From Candidatus Sedimenticola sp. (ex Thyasira tokunagai) (GTDB lineage Bacteria > Pseudomonadota > Gammaproteobacteria > Chromatiales > Chromatiaceae): 64,000 nucleotides of DNA. The position numbers and the translations under genes are program-made. The DNA is taken from assembly GCA_037318855.1 (NCBI GenBank), contig CP134874.1:1178598-1242597 (forward strand), given 5' to 3'. Of the stretch, positions 56,464-64,000 are shown one piece after another (within the stretch, counting starts at the first letter, position 1; each line of letters starts with the position of its first letter). The notes under the pieces are model-generated. The model saw nothing but the letters and a program-made list of their open reading frames with translations. It ran no database searches and was not told the DNA's origin.

Positions 56464-56508
56464 GTACTCCTTCAACCTGAATCCTAATTTATCAAGTTGA
56501 AGGAGTAC
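56464..56508 (+). promoter_or_regulatory. Hairpin sequestering the ptsP ribosome-binding site
   Basis: GTACTCCTTCAAC (56464-56476) pairs perfectly with GTTGAAGGAGTAC (56496-56508), with a 19-nt loop. The Shine-Dalgarno sequence AAGGAG is inside the right arm, and the ATG of ptsP is 3 nt further on. A 13-bp stem would block initiation unless it is melted or bound. It could work as an RNA thermometer or as a protein- or translation-controlled switch. Confidence 0.65.
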
Positions 56509-56511
56509 TAG

Positions 56512-58776
56512 ATGCTTGAGACATTGCACCGGATTGTCAAAAAGGTAAATGCCGCCCCCGACCTGGGTGAGGCGCTCTCAATTATCGTACATAAGGTGAA
56601 GGACGCGGTGGGTGCCGATGTCTGCTCTGTCTATCTGACGGACTTCGAGCGGCGCTGCCATGTTCTGCGTGCCACAAATGGTCTGCGTCAGGAATCCGTT
56701 GGCAAGGTGAGTCTACCTCTGCATCGGGGAGTGATCGGTTTGGTGTGTGAGCGTTCAGAGCCGATCAACCTGGATGATGCCACCAGCCACCCACGCTACC
56801 TCTTTGTAGAGGAGACCGGCGAGACCCGTTATAACGGCTTTCTGGGTGTGCCGATTATCCAAAACCGTAGGGTGCTCGGTGTGCTCGTTGTACGGCAGGA
56901 GAAGGTGCGCAGCTTCAGTGATGATGAGGTGACTTTCCTTTTTACCCTGGCGGCACAGTTGGCCGGCGCCATTACCCATGCCCGTGCCAGTGGGGACCTG
57001 AATGCAATCCAGGAGTCGCCTGATGCGCCCAAGCGTTTCCTTAGGGGGCGACCCAGCGCCTCGGGTGTTGCTATCGGCACGGCGGTGGTGGCCTACCAAC
57101 TGGCTGATCTTGCTGCGGTACCTGACCGTGAAGCCAAAGATTCTGATAAGGGAGTTTCTGAGTTCCATACCGCGGTGACCAAGGTCGAAGAGGATCTGCG
57201 AAGGCTGCAGAGCAGCCTGGAGCATGAGCTCCCGCCCGAAGACCATGCCATGTTTGATGTTCTGCTGCTGATGTTGGGTGGCGATACTCTGGTGACCGAA
57301 ACGGTGGAACGGATTAAACAGGGTGAATGGGTTCAGAGCGCACTGCACCATACGGTGGAGAAGCATGCCCAGTTGTTCGATAACATGGATGATGTCTACC
57401 TGCGTGAGCGGGCTTCCGATATCCGCGATCTAGGCCGGCGGATTTTAATGCATTTGCAGAGCGATCGACCAATAGAGATGGTCTATCCTGACCGGACCAT
57501 CCTCGTGGGTGGGGATGTGAGCGCCGTACAGTTGGCAGAGGTGCCGAGGGAGCGGTTGGCGGGTATTGTCTCGGCCAGCGGCTCCGGTGCCTCTCACGTG
57601 GCGATCCTTGCTCGTGCTATGGGTGTGCCGGCAGTAATGGGTGTGACGGATCTGCCGGCGGGCCGTGTCGAAGGGCGCGATATCATTATCGATGGCTACC
57701 GCGGGCGGGTCTATCTCTCACCCGCGAAACAGGTGAGGTTGAAGTACGAACGTCTGGCCCGTGAGGATAGGGTGCTCTTCCAGGAACTGGAAGAGTTGTG
57801 TGGGTTGCCGGCGGAGACTACAGATGGTTCCAAGGTACCCCTCTACCTTAATACCGGCCTGATCTCCGAGCTCAGTAATCTGGGAACTGAGGAGGCGGAA
57901 GGTATTGGGCTCTATCGCACCGAGCTGTTCTATATGTTGCGTGACCGCTTCCCAGGAGAGTCTGATCAGGCGGAGAGTTATGGCGGCGTGCTCAGGTCGT
58001 TTGCTCCCAACCCGGTCACCCTACGGACGCTGGATATCGGTGGTGACAAACCTCTGACCTATTTTCCGGTGGAGGAGTCGAACCCTTTTCTTGGTTGGCG
58101 CGGCATCCGTATCTCTCTTGATCATCCAGAGATCTTTCTTACTCAGATTCGTGCCATGTTGCGTGCCTCGGTGGGTAACAACAACCTGCAGATTATGCTG
58201 CCGATGATCAGTGCCGTCTCCGAGGTTGATGAGTTGATGCTGCTGATTCAGCGCGCTTTTGATGAGTTGGAGGAGGAGGGGTATAAGGTCGTCTTTCCGA
58301 AGATAGGGGTGATGATCGAAGTACCGGCGGCGGTCTATCAGATCGAGGCACTGGCACGCCGTGTTGACTTTCTCTCGATAGGTACCAACGATCTTACTCA
58401 GTATCTGCTGGCAGTGGATCGCAATAATCCCATGGTGGCGGATCTCTACGATGACCTGCACCCGTCAGTGCTTCACGCGCTGGTTAGTATCATCAAGGGG
58501 GCGGCTGTCTATAACCGACCGGTTAGCGTTTGTGGTGAGCTGGCGGGAAATCCTCTTGCCACCGTACTGCTGCTGGGCCTGGGGGTGGACAGTCTCAGCA
58601 TGAGTGCCGGCAGTCTGCTTAAGGTGAAATGGGTGATCAGAAATATCAGCCGCTCCCGAGCTCGTCATCTTCTCAAAGCGGCACTTCGCATGGAGTCACC
58701 TCGGGAGGTGAGGCGGCTGATGGAGGATACACTCGATGAGATGGGGCTGGGCGGTTTGGTTCGTCCGGGAAAATAG
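56512..58776 (+). CDS. ptsP: PEP-protein phosphotransferase PtsP (EI-Ntr)
   Basis: PtsP is the first enzyme of the nitrogen phosphotransferase chain, taking phosphate from PEP to NPr and EIIA-Ntr. The 754-residue protein has an N-terminal GAF domain (about 10-160), which binds glutamine or 2-oxoglutarate in relatives, then EI with the phospho-His in GSGASHVAILARAMG, the PEP-binding barrel (TLDIGGDKPLTYFPVEESNPFLGWRGIR) and the catalytic Cys in VSVCGELAGNP. No ptsO or ptsN is nearby. Translation is probably limited by the hairpin that covers its ribosome site. Confidence 0.96.
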   Translation: MLETLHRIVKKVNAAPDLGEALSIIVHKVKDAVGADVCSVYLTDFERRCHVLRATNGLRQESVGKVSLPLHRGVIGLVCERSEPINLDDATSHPRYLFVEETGETRYNGFLGVPIIQNRRVLGVLVVRQEKVRSFSDDEVTFLFTLAAQLAGAITHARASGDLNAIQESPDAPKRFLRGRPSASGVAIGTAVVAYQLADLAAVPDREAKDSDKGVSEFHTAVTKVEEDLRRLQSSLEHELPPEDHAMFDVLLLMLGGDTLVTETVERIKQGEWVQSALHHTVEKHAQLFDNMDDVYLRERASDIRDLGRRILMHLQSDRPIEMVYPDRTILVGGDVSAVQLAEVPRERLAGIVSASGSGASHVAILARAMGVPAVMGVTDLPAGRVEGRDIIIDGYRGRVYLSPAKQVRLKYERLAREDRVLFQELEELCGLPAETTDGSKVPLYLNTGLISELSNLGTEEAEGIGLYRTELFYMLRDRFPGESDQAESYGGVLRSFAPNPVTLRTLDIGGDKPLTYFPVEESNPFLGWRGIRISLDHPEIFLTQIRAMLRASVGNNNLQIMLPMISAVSEVDELMLLIQRAFDELEEEGYKVVFPKIGVMIEVPAAVYQIEALARRVDFLSIGTNDLTQYLLAVDRNNPMVADLYDDLHPSVLHALVSIIKGAAVYNRPVSVCGELAGNPLATVLLLGLGVDSLSMSAGSLLKVKWVIRNISRSRARHLLKAALRMESPREVRRLMEDTLDEMGLGGLVRPGK

Positions 58777-58780
58777 CATA

Positions 58781-59021
58781 ATCCTAGAATCCTCAGTTGG
58801 GCAGGGTGGAGAGTGCGCTTGGGTTGGTGCAGAACAAGGCACAACGATGCGGAATAGTTGTTCTATTCCAAGGAGTTGTAACGCCGTAATGCGCCAACCC
58901 AAGTGTGTTATCCGCCCTGTAGCGTAATTCACCGTGAGAGTGGAATATTAAATCGCAGTCAATGCAATTTAAATCAATGCCTTGCCCGCAGAATGGAGCG
59001 GTCAACTGGGGATTCTAGGAT
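58781..59021. repeat. Miniature inverted-repeat element, family C, copy 1
   Basis: This 241-nt element has ends ATCCTAGAATCCTCAGTTG and complement ATCCTAGAATCCCCAGTTG. The interior shares AAGGCACAACGA, AAGGAGTTGTAACGCCG and GAATGGAGCGGTCAACTG with copy 2 at 59863-60103, which has the same length. A minus-strand frame of 60-70 codons crosses it but looks non-coding. Confidence 0.82.
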
Positions 59022-59050
59022 AATAGGTCTTTCAGCCGTATGCCGTAGTG

Positions 59051-59629
59051 CTACCAGTAACGCACCCGACCGGTGTCAACATGGATGAAGTCAGAACCGG
59101 CATAGAGGCCGACACCTCCCGCTTTCTCCGCCTTTGCCGCCCGGTGAAGTTGTCTCAGATCACGTCCCGGCAGACGGATGTCGATCGCCTTACCATCCAT
59201 GTGCAGACTGCGTTTTGCCACCCCACCGCTTCTTGACCGTAGCATGTTGTTGGTCTTTGGTGAGCGGTAACCGGAGATGATGTGAAACGGCTTGTTGCTG
59301 TCGAGTTGTAACTGCAAACGGTGCAGCAGGTTGAGCAACTCGGGATCTATAGTGTGTGCATCACCGGTGCGGTGATCCCGCAGTAACAGATTGACCTCAC
59401 GTAGCCCATCCTCAAGGTAGGCTCCATCCGCCCAATAGGTGACCTTTAGTTTTTCACCGGTATGGGTATGGTGAAAGGAGAGTCGGCGTTCTGGAGATAC
59501 GGCAGCTTTGGCAAACGAAGGAGGGAGTATCAGGCCGGCGGCAATACAGCTGCTGCCAGCCAGAAATCGGCGCCGGCTGAGGCTGACCTCCAGCTCTCTA
59601 TGTCTGATTTTTTCGCTGTCTGTGGTCAA
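59051..59629 (-). CDS. DUF882/YcbK-type peptidoglycan endopeptidase
   Basis: This is a 192-residue protein of the YcbK/MepK family (peptidase M15-like fold). It has a twin-arginine export signal, SRRRFLAGS, followed by a hydrophobic stretch. The zinc-site motifs are visible: ISGYRSPKTNNML, SLHMDGKAIDIRLPG with the His and Asp, and FIHVDTGRVRYW with the last His. MepK cleaves 3-3 cross-links in E. coli, and the L,D-transpeptidase that makes such links is the next gene on this strand, as in E. coli ycbB-ycbK. Confidence 0.9.
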   Translation of the reverse strand: MTTDSEKIRHRELEVSLSRRRFLAGSSCIAAGLILPPSFAKAAVSPERRLSFHHTHTGEKLKVTYWADGAYLEDGLREVNLLLRDHRTGDAHTIDPELLNLLHRLQLQLDSNKPFHIISGYRSPKTNNMLRSRSGGVAKRSLHMDGKAIDIRLPGRDLRQLHRAAKAEKAGGVGLYAGSDFIHVDTGRVRYW

Positions 59630-59781
59630 TCGTCTGACTCCGATTTAAGATTTTGATTCTTATGGATATTTTGTGCTATCCCCTTGATGCTGCGAGGATA
59701 TATTAATTTCCCTGGTAATTCCACAAAGTAGCTATGCACAATAGTCCTGAAGCACTATCTTCATAGAACTAAAGAGCATCT

Positions 59782-59846
59782 GTAGGAGCGAATTTATTCG
59801 CGATCAGGCGACCGGGCATGTGCTTCGCGAACAAGTTCGCTCCTAC
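59782..59846. repeat. GTAG-type REP pair
   Basis: GTAGGAGCGAATTTATTCGCGA and the complementary TCGCGAACAAGTTCGCTCCTAC face each other over a short spacer, starting and ending with GTAG/CTAC. It lies between the DUF882 and L,D-transpeptidase genes, 16 nt before repeat C2. Confidence 0.72.
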
Positions 59847-59862
59847 AGCCGATTCCCGGATT

Positions 59863-60103
59863 ATCCTAGAATCCGCAGTTGGACGGGGTGAAGTGTGCGT
59901 TTGCGGTGGTGCAGGGCAAGGCACAACGACGCGTAATAGTTAGTCTATTGCAAGGAGTTGTAACGCCGCCATGCGCCACCGCAAGCGTGCAATTCACTCC
60001 GTAGCGTGACTCACCCAGCGGGTGAAAGCATAAATTGATATCAATGCTCTTCATATCAGTCACTTAGCCTCAGAATGGAGCGGTCAACTGCGGAATCTAG
60101 GAT
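59863..60103. repeat. Miniature inverted-repeat element, family C, copy 2
   Basis: A 241-nt copy like that at 58781-59021, with ends ATCCTAGAATCCGCAGTTG and complement ATCCTAGATTCCGCAGTTG. Together with the REP pair before it, it accounts for most of the 546-nt gap between the two peptidoglycan genes. Confidence 0.82.
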
Positions 60104-60175
60104 TATTGTGCACAGTCATTTTCCACAATTACAGGGTAACTCAATGAACAGGTTCACTTTTTTTGATTGCCCGTT

Positions 60176-61831
60176 TTATTCTTGTACGGCTTCAGTATGG
60201 TAGGCGAGTGCTGGTGCTGATGGGGTGTCTTGGTGGTGTAGCGCCTGTATCAGAGGCTTGTTGAGTCTGTAGCTGTCCGGGCGGAACTGGACTGCGCCCA
60301 ATTCATCCACCCAGCTGGTGAGGTAGACCAGATAGACCGGTACCGGTTTGGGTATGGACGTTTTCAGGGTTTCGCCGGAGGCGATCTGTTCGGCTAGAGT
60401 GGTTTCCAGAGACTGAGCGCGGTCTCCCATCAGAATTTCCGCCAGCTGTAGTGGGTGCTCAACGCGGATGCAGCCGGAGCTGAAGGCGCGGAGCTCCTGG
60501 TCGAACAGCTCTCGGGACGGCGTATCGTGGAGGTAGATGTTATAGGGGTTGGGCATATAGAACTTCAGTTTGCCCAGACTGTTGTGATCCCCGGGGTGTT
60601 GCCGCAGGGTGAATGGGAAGTGATTCCAGTTGTAGCTGTCCCAGTCGAGCTTCGCTGCATCTTCCACACTCCATCCACTTTCTGTTTTTCGCAGCACATC
60701 GATATTTTTACTGGCAAGATACTGGCTGTTTCGTCTCTGTAGTGGTAGTAGATCCCTGACTGCAATGCTTTTGGGAACAGTCCAGTCCGGATTGACCACC
60801 ACATGGGTGATGCGGCTGCTGAACGAGGGCGTTCTACGCCACCGTTTACCATTGATGCTACGCTTCACCAGGGAGGTCTGACCATCCTCTATCAGCCGCA
60901 CTTCGTATCCGGCTGTGTTGACCAGCAGATAGCGCTCTCCCAATTGGTGGGGGAGCCAGCGCCAGCGCTCCAGGTTGGCCCTCAATTGGGCGATGCGGAA
61001 CGCCACCGGTGTGTTCATCACCTTTCTGGTTTTTGGGCCGACCTCGCTATCCACCTCCAATCCGTGTCGAAGCTGAAAATTGGCAACCGCTGTTCCGAGT
61101 TCACCATCAAAGAGCAGTTGATTGTCTGGAATTGTACCCAGGTAATCTCCTTCAATGATTAGTCGTTGTCGTAACAGAGGGATGGCTTGATCGATATCCC
61201 CGAGGTGGAGGGTGGGGCCGTCAGGCAGAGCCGGCCAGCCGCCGGCGGCAGCGATCTGTTGATAAAATTTCAAGGCCGATTTAAGGGCCAGATAGAATGA
61301 ATCGCGAGGGGCAAGTTGGTTGAAAAATCCTGCCAACTCACCCTTGGCCAGGCTCTGATAGAGTTGCTGGGGGGCACTGAAAGGCTCCTGCTTGATGCGC
61401 CAGAGTGGGTCTATGGCCTGCCGTGAGTGACGCCCCACCCTTAGGTCGTGCGCCAGGTTGACAGCCGCGCTGGAGAGCAGGGCGTCGGCCTGGGCCGCCT
61501 CTTCCCGGTTTCTTGCAGGCTGTAGGGAGAGCAGGGCTGAGAGGTGGTAATCCTCTGGATCAAGCCCCTCAATCTTTGCTTTGTTGACCTGCTCGATCAG
61601 ACTCTCAACCTGATCGCTGCGTGTTAGCCCCTGATGCCAGAGTGGCTGTAGGTTGCTGGTGAGATAGAGTTCTCCCAAGCGGGTCCAGTCCGGCATGTCT
61701 CGTTGATCAGTCAAATCCTTATTTGGGTTATCAGCATCATCTACCAAGCTGCCATTGGCACCACTGATAATGGTCACAAATAGGAACAGCAAGGGTAAGA
61801 AACTCAGGTGTCTGATCTCTAGTCTCTGCAT
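60176..61831 (-). CDS. L,D-transpeptidase of the YcbB/LdtD type
   Basis: This 551-residue protein has an N-terminal hydrophobic export segment (about residues 10-27) and forms 3-3 cross-links in peptidoglycan. It has the long N-terminal domain of the YcbB group, a peptidoglycan-binding helix bundle (FDGELGTAVANFQLRHGLEVDSEVGPKT) and the YkuD catalytic domain with YLHDTPSRELFD and the active Cys in FSSGCIRVEHP. The DUF882 endopeptidase, which may cut the same bonds, lies downstream on the same strand with repeats between them. Confidence 0.92.
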   Translation of the reverse strand: MQRLEIRHLSFLPLLFLFVTIISGANGSLVDDADNPNKDLTDQRDMPDWTRLGELYLTSNLQPLWHQGLTRSDQVESLIEQVNKAKIEGLDPEDYHLSALLSLQPARNREEAAQADALLSSAAVNLAHDLRVGRHSRQAIDPLWRIKQEPFSAPQQLYQSLAKGELAGFFNQLAPRDSFYLALKSALKFYQQIAAAGGWPALPDGPTLHLGDIDQAIPLLRQRLIIEGDYLGTIPDNQLLFDGELGTAVANFQLRHGLEVDSEVGPKTRKVMNTPVAFRIAQLRANLERWRWLPHQLGERYLLVNTAGYEVRLIEDGQTSLVKRSINGKRWRRTPSFSSRITHVVVNPDWTVPKSIAVRDLLPLQRRNSQYLASKNIDVLRKTESGWSVEDAAKLDWDSYNWNHFPFTLRQHPGDHNSLGKLKFYMPNPYNIYLHDTPSRELFDQELRAFSSGCIRVEHPLQLAEILMGDRAQSLETTLAEQIASGETLKTSIPKPVPVYLVYLTSWVDELGAVQFRPDSYRLNKPLIQALHHQDTPSAPALAYHTEAVQE

Positions 61832-62390
61832 TGATCTCTGTAAAGCTGGAAGCCTTCGCTATTCAGTATAGACCGCTATTGTTATCACGGGGCTTGAGTC
61901 ATCGATGGAATAGAACGCCGAACTTTGCCTGCACACAGGTTCAATAAATAGCCGTTTTCCTCAATATTTCGACTGATATGCCGCACTGGTGGCCCACTAG
62001 CGCCAAAGCGTGGAGGCCGTCAGCCCCATGCCATCGTGGCCGATGCCCTGAAGCAGAGCTGCCGTAAAACCGGAAAGTCGACCGAGATCGGCATGCCCCA
62101 TCTGCCGGCCACCCACACGGTGGTGCTTTACCGCTATCCCAAAGAGCATAGTGTCGGGTTGCCTCTGCGGCCCAATACGCCGGTGGAGGTGTTGGCCATT
62201 GCCGTACCTCCTCCCAAGTCTCCCGCTTTTATTAAAAGCAGAATTAACTTCTCCGAAGTTGGCGTAGCCCATTGATTTTATAGCTTAATATCGCTACCTT
62301 ACATACCACCAAAAACCCGTTGATTTTACTTCCCTTTGCGCAACTCCGTAAGAAGTATAACTGATCCAGATTGCCTCAACCTGCCGCCAC
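61832..62390. other. Gap with a possible coding remnant
   Basis: About 560 nt contain no recognised gene. One plus-strand frame, open from about 62000 to 62275, has high GC at third codon positions and reads like a decayed protein end (ADALKQSCRKTGKSTEIG), but no family is seen. The last 110 nt before the next gene are AT-rich and may hold its promoter. Confidence 0.3.
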
Positions 62391-63467
62391 ATGAATAAGA
62401 AAAAGCTATTTCTTGAAGCCGAGAATTTCTATTACCGATTACGGTATGGAAAAGAGGTCAATATTGATGACTACAGGTTTGGCGATAGCAGGTTTTCTGG
62501 AAAGCGACTCAATGTGATTTTTCTGAGCTACTCCTGCAGCACTTTTGGTATGTATAACAGGGTGGAACCACTCCGCGAAATGGGAGAGGTATACTGGTTT
62601 CTGATGACTCAAGACCCTGAAATTAAGGATTGGTATGCCATAAAAGAGAGACGTAACAGTGAGATGTATGATTTCGTCAGTAAGACCATCAGTGAGCATG
62701 AGATTGACGTTATCGTCTGTTATCTCTCCGGTCGTAGTACCGATCCAAAGACACTGGAAAAAATTCGAGCCTTTGGGATTCCGATGATCAACGAGGGTCT
62801 TGATGATGAACGAAAGTTCAGAAGCCGTCGTGGAGAGGATGGCGTCTACCGGGGGAACAAGTCGATATGTAAATATTTCGATCTCTCTTTGACATCCTCC
62901 AAGAGTGCCATCGTAAAGTACCTTGTTGAAGGTGGCCGCCCTATGTATAAGGACTATGCAGGGAATGAAAAAAAGTATAAGAACCTTCCTTTAGATAAGA
63001 CTTACGATGTGGCATTCGTCGGATCTGATTATGGTGTGCGTAGGAAATATATACAGCACCTTCGCGAAAACGGTATAGATGTTTATACCAAGGGCAATGG
63101 CTGGGAGGAAGGTTTCGCTGATTCGGATGAAATGGTTGAAATATTCAACCGCGCAAAAATCGTGCTGGGTTTTTCAACCGTTGGAAAAAATGATGATATT
63201 TTTATTTTAAAAGGGCGTGATTTTGAAGTGCCTTTAACAGGCAGTTTTTATTTGACTGGTTTTCATGATGAACTGTTTGAGTACTTTGATATTGGCAGGG
63301 ATATAGAAGTATATCGTTCCAAGGAGGAGTTGCTCGATAAGGTACGCTATTACCTTGAAAATGAAGATCAACGCGAAGAGATTGCTGTTCACGGGTACAA
63401 TAAGTCTGTGAGTAAGTACACAGCAGTTAAAGCCTATGAAAGGGTGTTTGGTTACCTGAATTTGTAA
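62391..63467 (+). CDS. CgeB-like glycosyltransferase (GT-B, Glyco_trans_1_2 type)
   Basis: This 358-residue protein resembles CgeB-type glycosyltransferases. The N-terminal half begins RLNVIFLSYSCSTFGMYNRV, and the C-terminal half has the donor-domain block VLGFSTVGKNDD, then FILKGRDFEVPLTGSFYLTGFHDELFEYFDIGRDIEVYRSKEELLDKVRYYL, which is diagnostic of the family. No membrane span. It is AT-rich, isolated among unrelated genes and beside a transposase scrap, so it was probably gained by transfer. Its target (surface glycan, protein or spore-like coat) is unknown. Confidence 0.78.
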   Translation: MNKKKLFLEAENFYYRLRYGKEVNIDDYRFGDSRFSGKRLNVIFLSYSCSTFGMYNRVEPLREMGEVYWFLMTQDPEIKDWYAIKERRNSEMYDFVSKTISEHEIDVIVCYLSGRSTDPKTLEKIRAFGIPMINEGLDDERKFRSRRGEDGVYRGNKSICKYFDLSLTSSKSAIVKYLVEGGRPMYKDYAGNEKKYKNLPLDKTYDVAFVGSDYGVRRKYIQHLRENGIDVYTKGNGWEEGFADSDEMVEIFNRAKIVLGFSTVGKNDDIFILKGRDFEVPLTGSFYLTGFHDELFEYFDIGRDIEVYRSKEELLDKVRYYLENEDQREEIAVHGYNKSVSKYTAVKAYERVFGYLNL

Positions 63468-63538
63468 TAGGTGTCATTTATACCCGCAATGAGCAGGTTT
63501 TTTCTGCAGTAATTTCTGACCTCAAAGAATCAAGGCTC

Positions 63539-63667
63539 ACTGAGGTAGATCCGCTTACCTGTCCCCACTGTGGGAGTGAGATGCGCTTCCTGGCGGTGAA
63601 GGAGAAGAAAAATGGCACGGATTCAGAGGCTGGCAGGGGGCGACGTGGCTTCGTTCTCTTCGCTTAG
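63539..63667 (+). pseudogene. Transposase C-terminal scrap (IS91-like zinc motif)
   Basis: The frame TEVDPLTCPHCGSEMRFLAV followed by a basic tail and a stop at 63665 resembles the VDPLxCPxCGGxMR end of IS91-type/Y2 transposases. Nothing upstream in this frame supports a full gene. It marks an old insertion between the CgeB-like gene and the RND transporter. Confidence 0.45.
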
Positions 63668-63690
63668 TAAAAGAAAATTCCTATCCCTCC

Positions 63691-63999
63691 TTATCTGGCA
63701 GTGAACGGCCGGAATTTCACGATCAACAGCGGTAGCAGGGTCAGGTTGGCGATCAGTGCAATCACCATTGCCAGACCGGTCAGGATGCCGAAATAGATGG
63801 TGGGTACGAAATTCGACAGTACCAATATCGAGAAGCCGAGGGTGATGGTCACCGAGGTGTAGTAAATGGCCCGTCCCACACTGTCATGGCTGCGCTTGAC
63901 CGCGGCCCAGTAGTTTCCGTCGATGGCATACTCCTCCCTGAAGCGGTGTACATAGTGAATGGTATCGTCCACCCCGATGCCAATGGTGATGGCTGCAAT
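63691..63999 (-). CDS. RND/MMPL-family transporter, C-terminal end (5' part outside window)
   Basis: About 103 residues of the end of a large inner-membrane transporter of the RND superfamily are visible. The frame runs on beyond the right edge of the window. The piece starts with AITIGIGVDDTIHYVHRFREE, the transmembrane segment with the proton-relay aspartates of MMPL-type proteins. Three more membrane spans follow, ending TLLPLLIVKFRPFTAR. The substrate (lipid, hopanoid or other) cannot be told from this fragment. Confidence 0.85.
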   Translation of the reverse strand: MAAITIGIGVDDTIHYVHRFREEYAIDGNYWAAVKRSHDSVGRAIYYTSVTITLGFSILVLSNFVPTIYFGILTGLAMVIALIANLTLLPLLIVKFRPFTAR

Positions 64000-64000
64000 G

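Noticed and set aside
58793..59005. Minus-strand 70-codon frame in repeat C1, similar to one at 59866-60063
   Set aside because: Similarity between them reflects the shared repeat; lengths and ends differ and no ribosome site is seen.
61997..62275. Overlapping frames on both strands before the CgeB-like gene
   Set aside because: The plus frame might be a decayed gene end, but no start, family or ribosome site could be found, so it is only noted in the gap entry.

Overview
The window reads as a chromosomal segment of a gammaproteobacterium. The order ftsZ-lpxC-DUF721-M23 peptidase-secA-argJ-Nudix/ThiE-yacG-zapD-coaE-pilD-pilC-pilB is the classical gammaproteobacterial arrangement. The rest of the housekeeping set (sucCD, nadE-glnB, bamD, rluD-pgeF, def, clpB, rppH-ptsP) fits the same class. 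A cytoplasmic NAD-linked [NiFe] hydrogenase (HoxFUYH), type IV pili and many small interspersed repeats suggest a sulfur-oxidiser or purple-sulfur-bacterium relative (Chromatiales/Sedimenticola-like). That placement is inference; no rRNA is present to settle it.

Layout. 1-7 kb: end of the division cluster, lipid A biosynthesis and the Sec motor. 7-10.2 kb: an IS110 remnant, then argJ and a Nudix/ThiE fusion. 10.2-16.2 kb, minus strand: yacG, zapD, coaE and the pilus genes pilD, pilC and pilB. 16.7-27.1 kb: an accessory surface-polysaccharide island with an ABC-2 exporter whose ATPase has an extra C-terminal domain, four glycosyltransferases, a further GT-B-like protein, a pyruvyltransferase-like protein and a nitroreductase. 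27.1-33.6 kb: a type IV pilin with a candidate sigma-54 promoter, a large GT-C-like/TPR membrane protein beside it, and the PilSR two-component system. 34-46.4 kb: core metabolism and protein quality control. 46.5-54.1 kb: a methionine-repeat secreted protein, the hydrogenase protease, a decayed IS1595-family insertion and the hox structural operon. 54.3-61.8 kb: small hypotheticals, a HAD phosphatase, rppH, ptsP with a hairpin over its ribosome site, a DUF882 endopeptidase and a YcbB-type L,D-transpeptidase. 61.8-64 kb: an AT-rich CgeB-like glycosyltransferase beside a transposase scrap, then the cut end of an RND/MMPL transporter.

The most striking non-genic content is a set of miniature repeats. 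Three families with terminal inverted repeats each have two copies of conserved length: A about 162 nt, B 158 nt and C 241 nt. A fourth, CCCTCTCCC/GGGAGAGGG-type palindromic family (D) occurs six times, and one copy is split by the IS1595-family element with a clean 8-nt target duplication. There are also GTAG-type REP pairs and one long hairpin. Several abut start or stop codons (def, pilS, secA) and may alter expression there.

The best candidates for something not well described are the Met-Ser-Gly/Met-Asn-Gly repeat protein next to the hydrogenase locus, the GT-C/TPR protein paired with the short pilin, and the 13-bp stem that buries the ptsP ribosome-binding site. No tRNA, rRNA or CRISPR array was seen.
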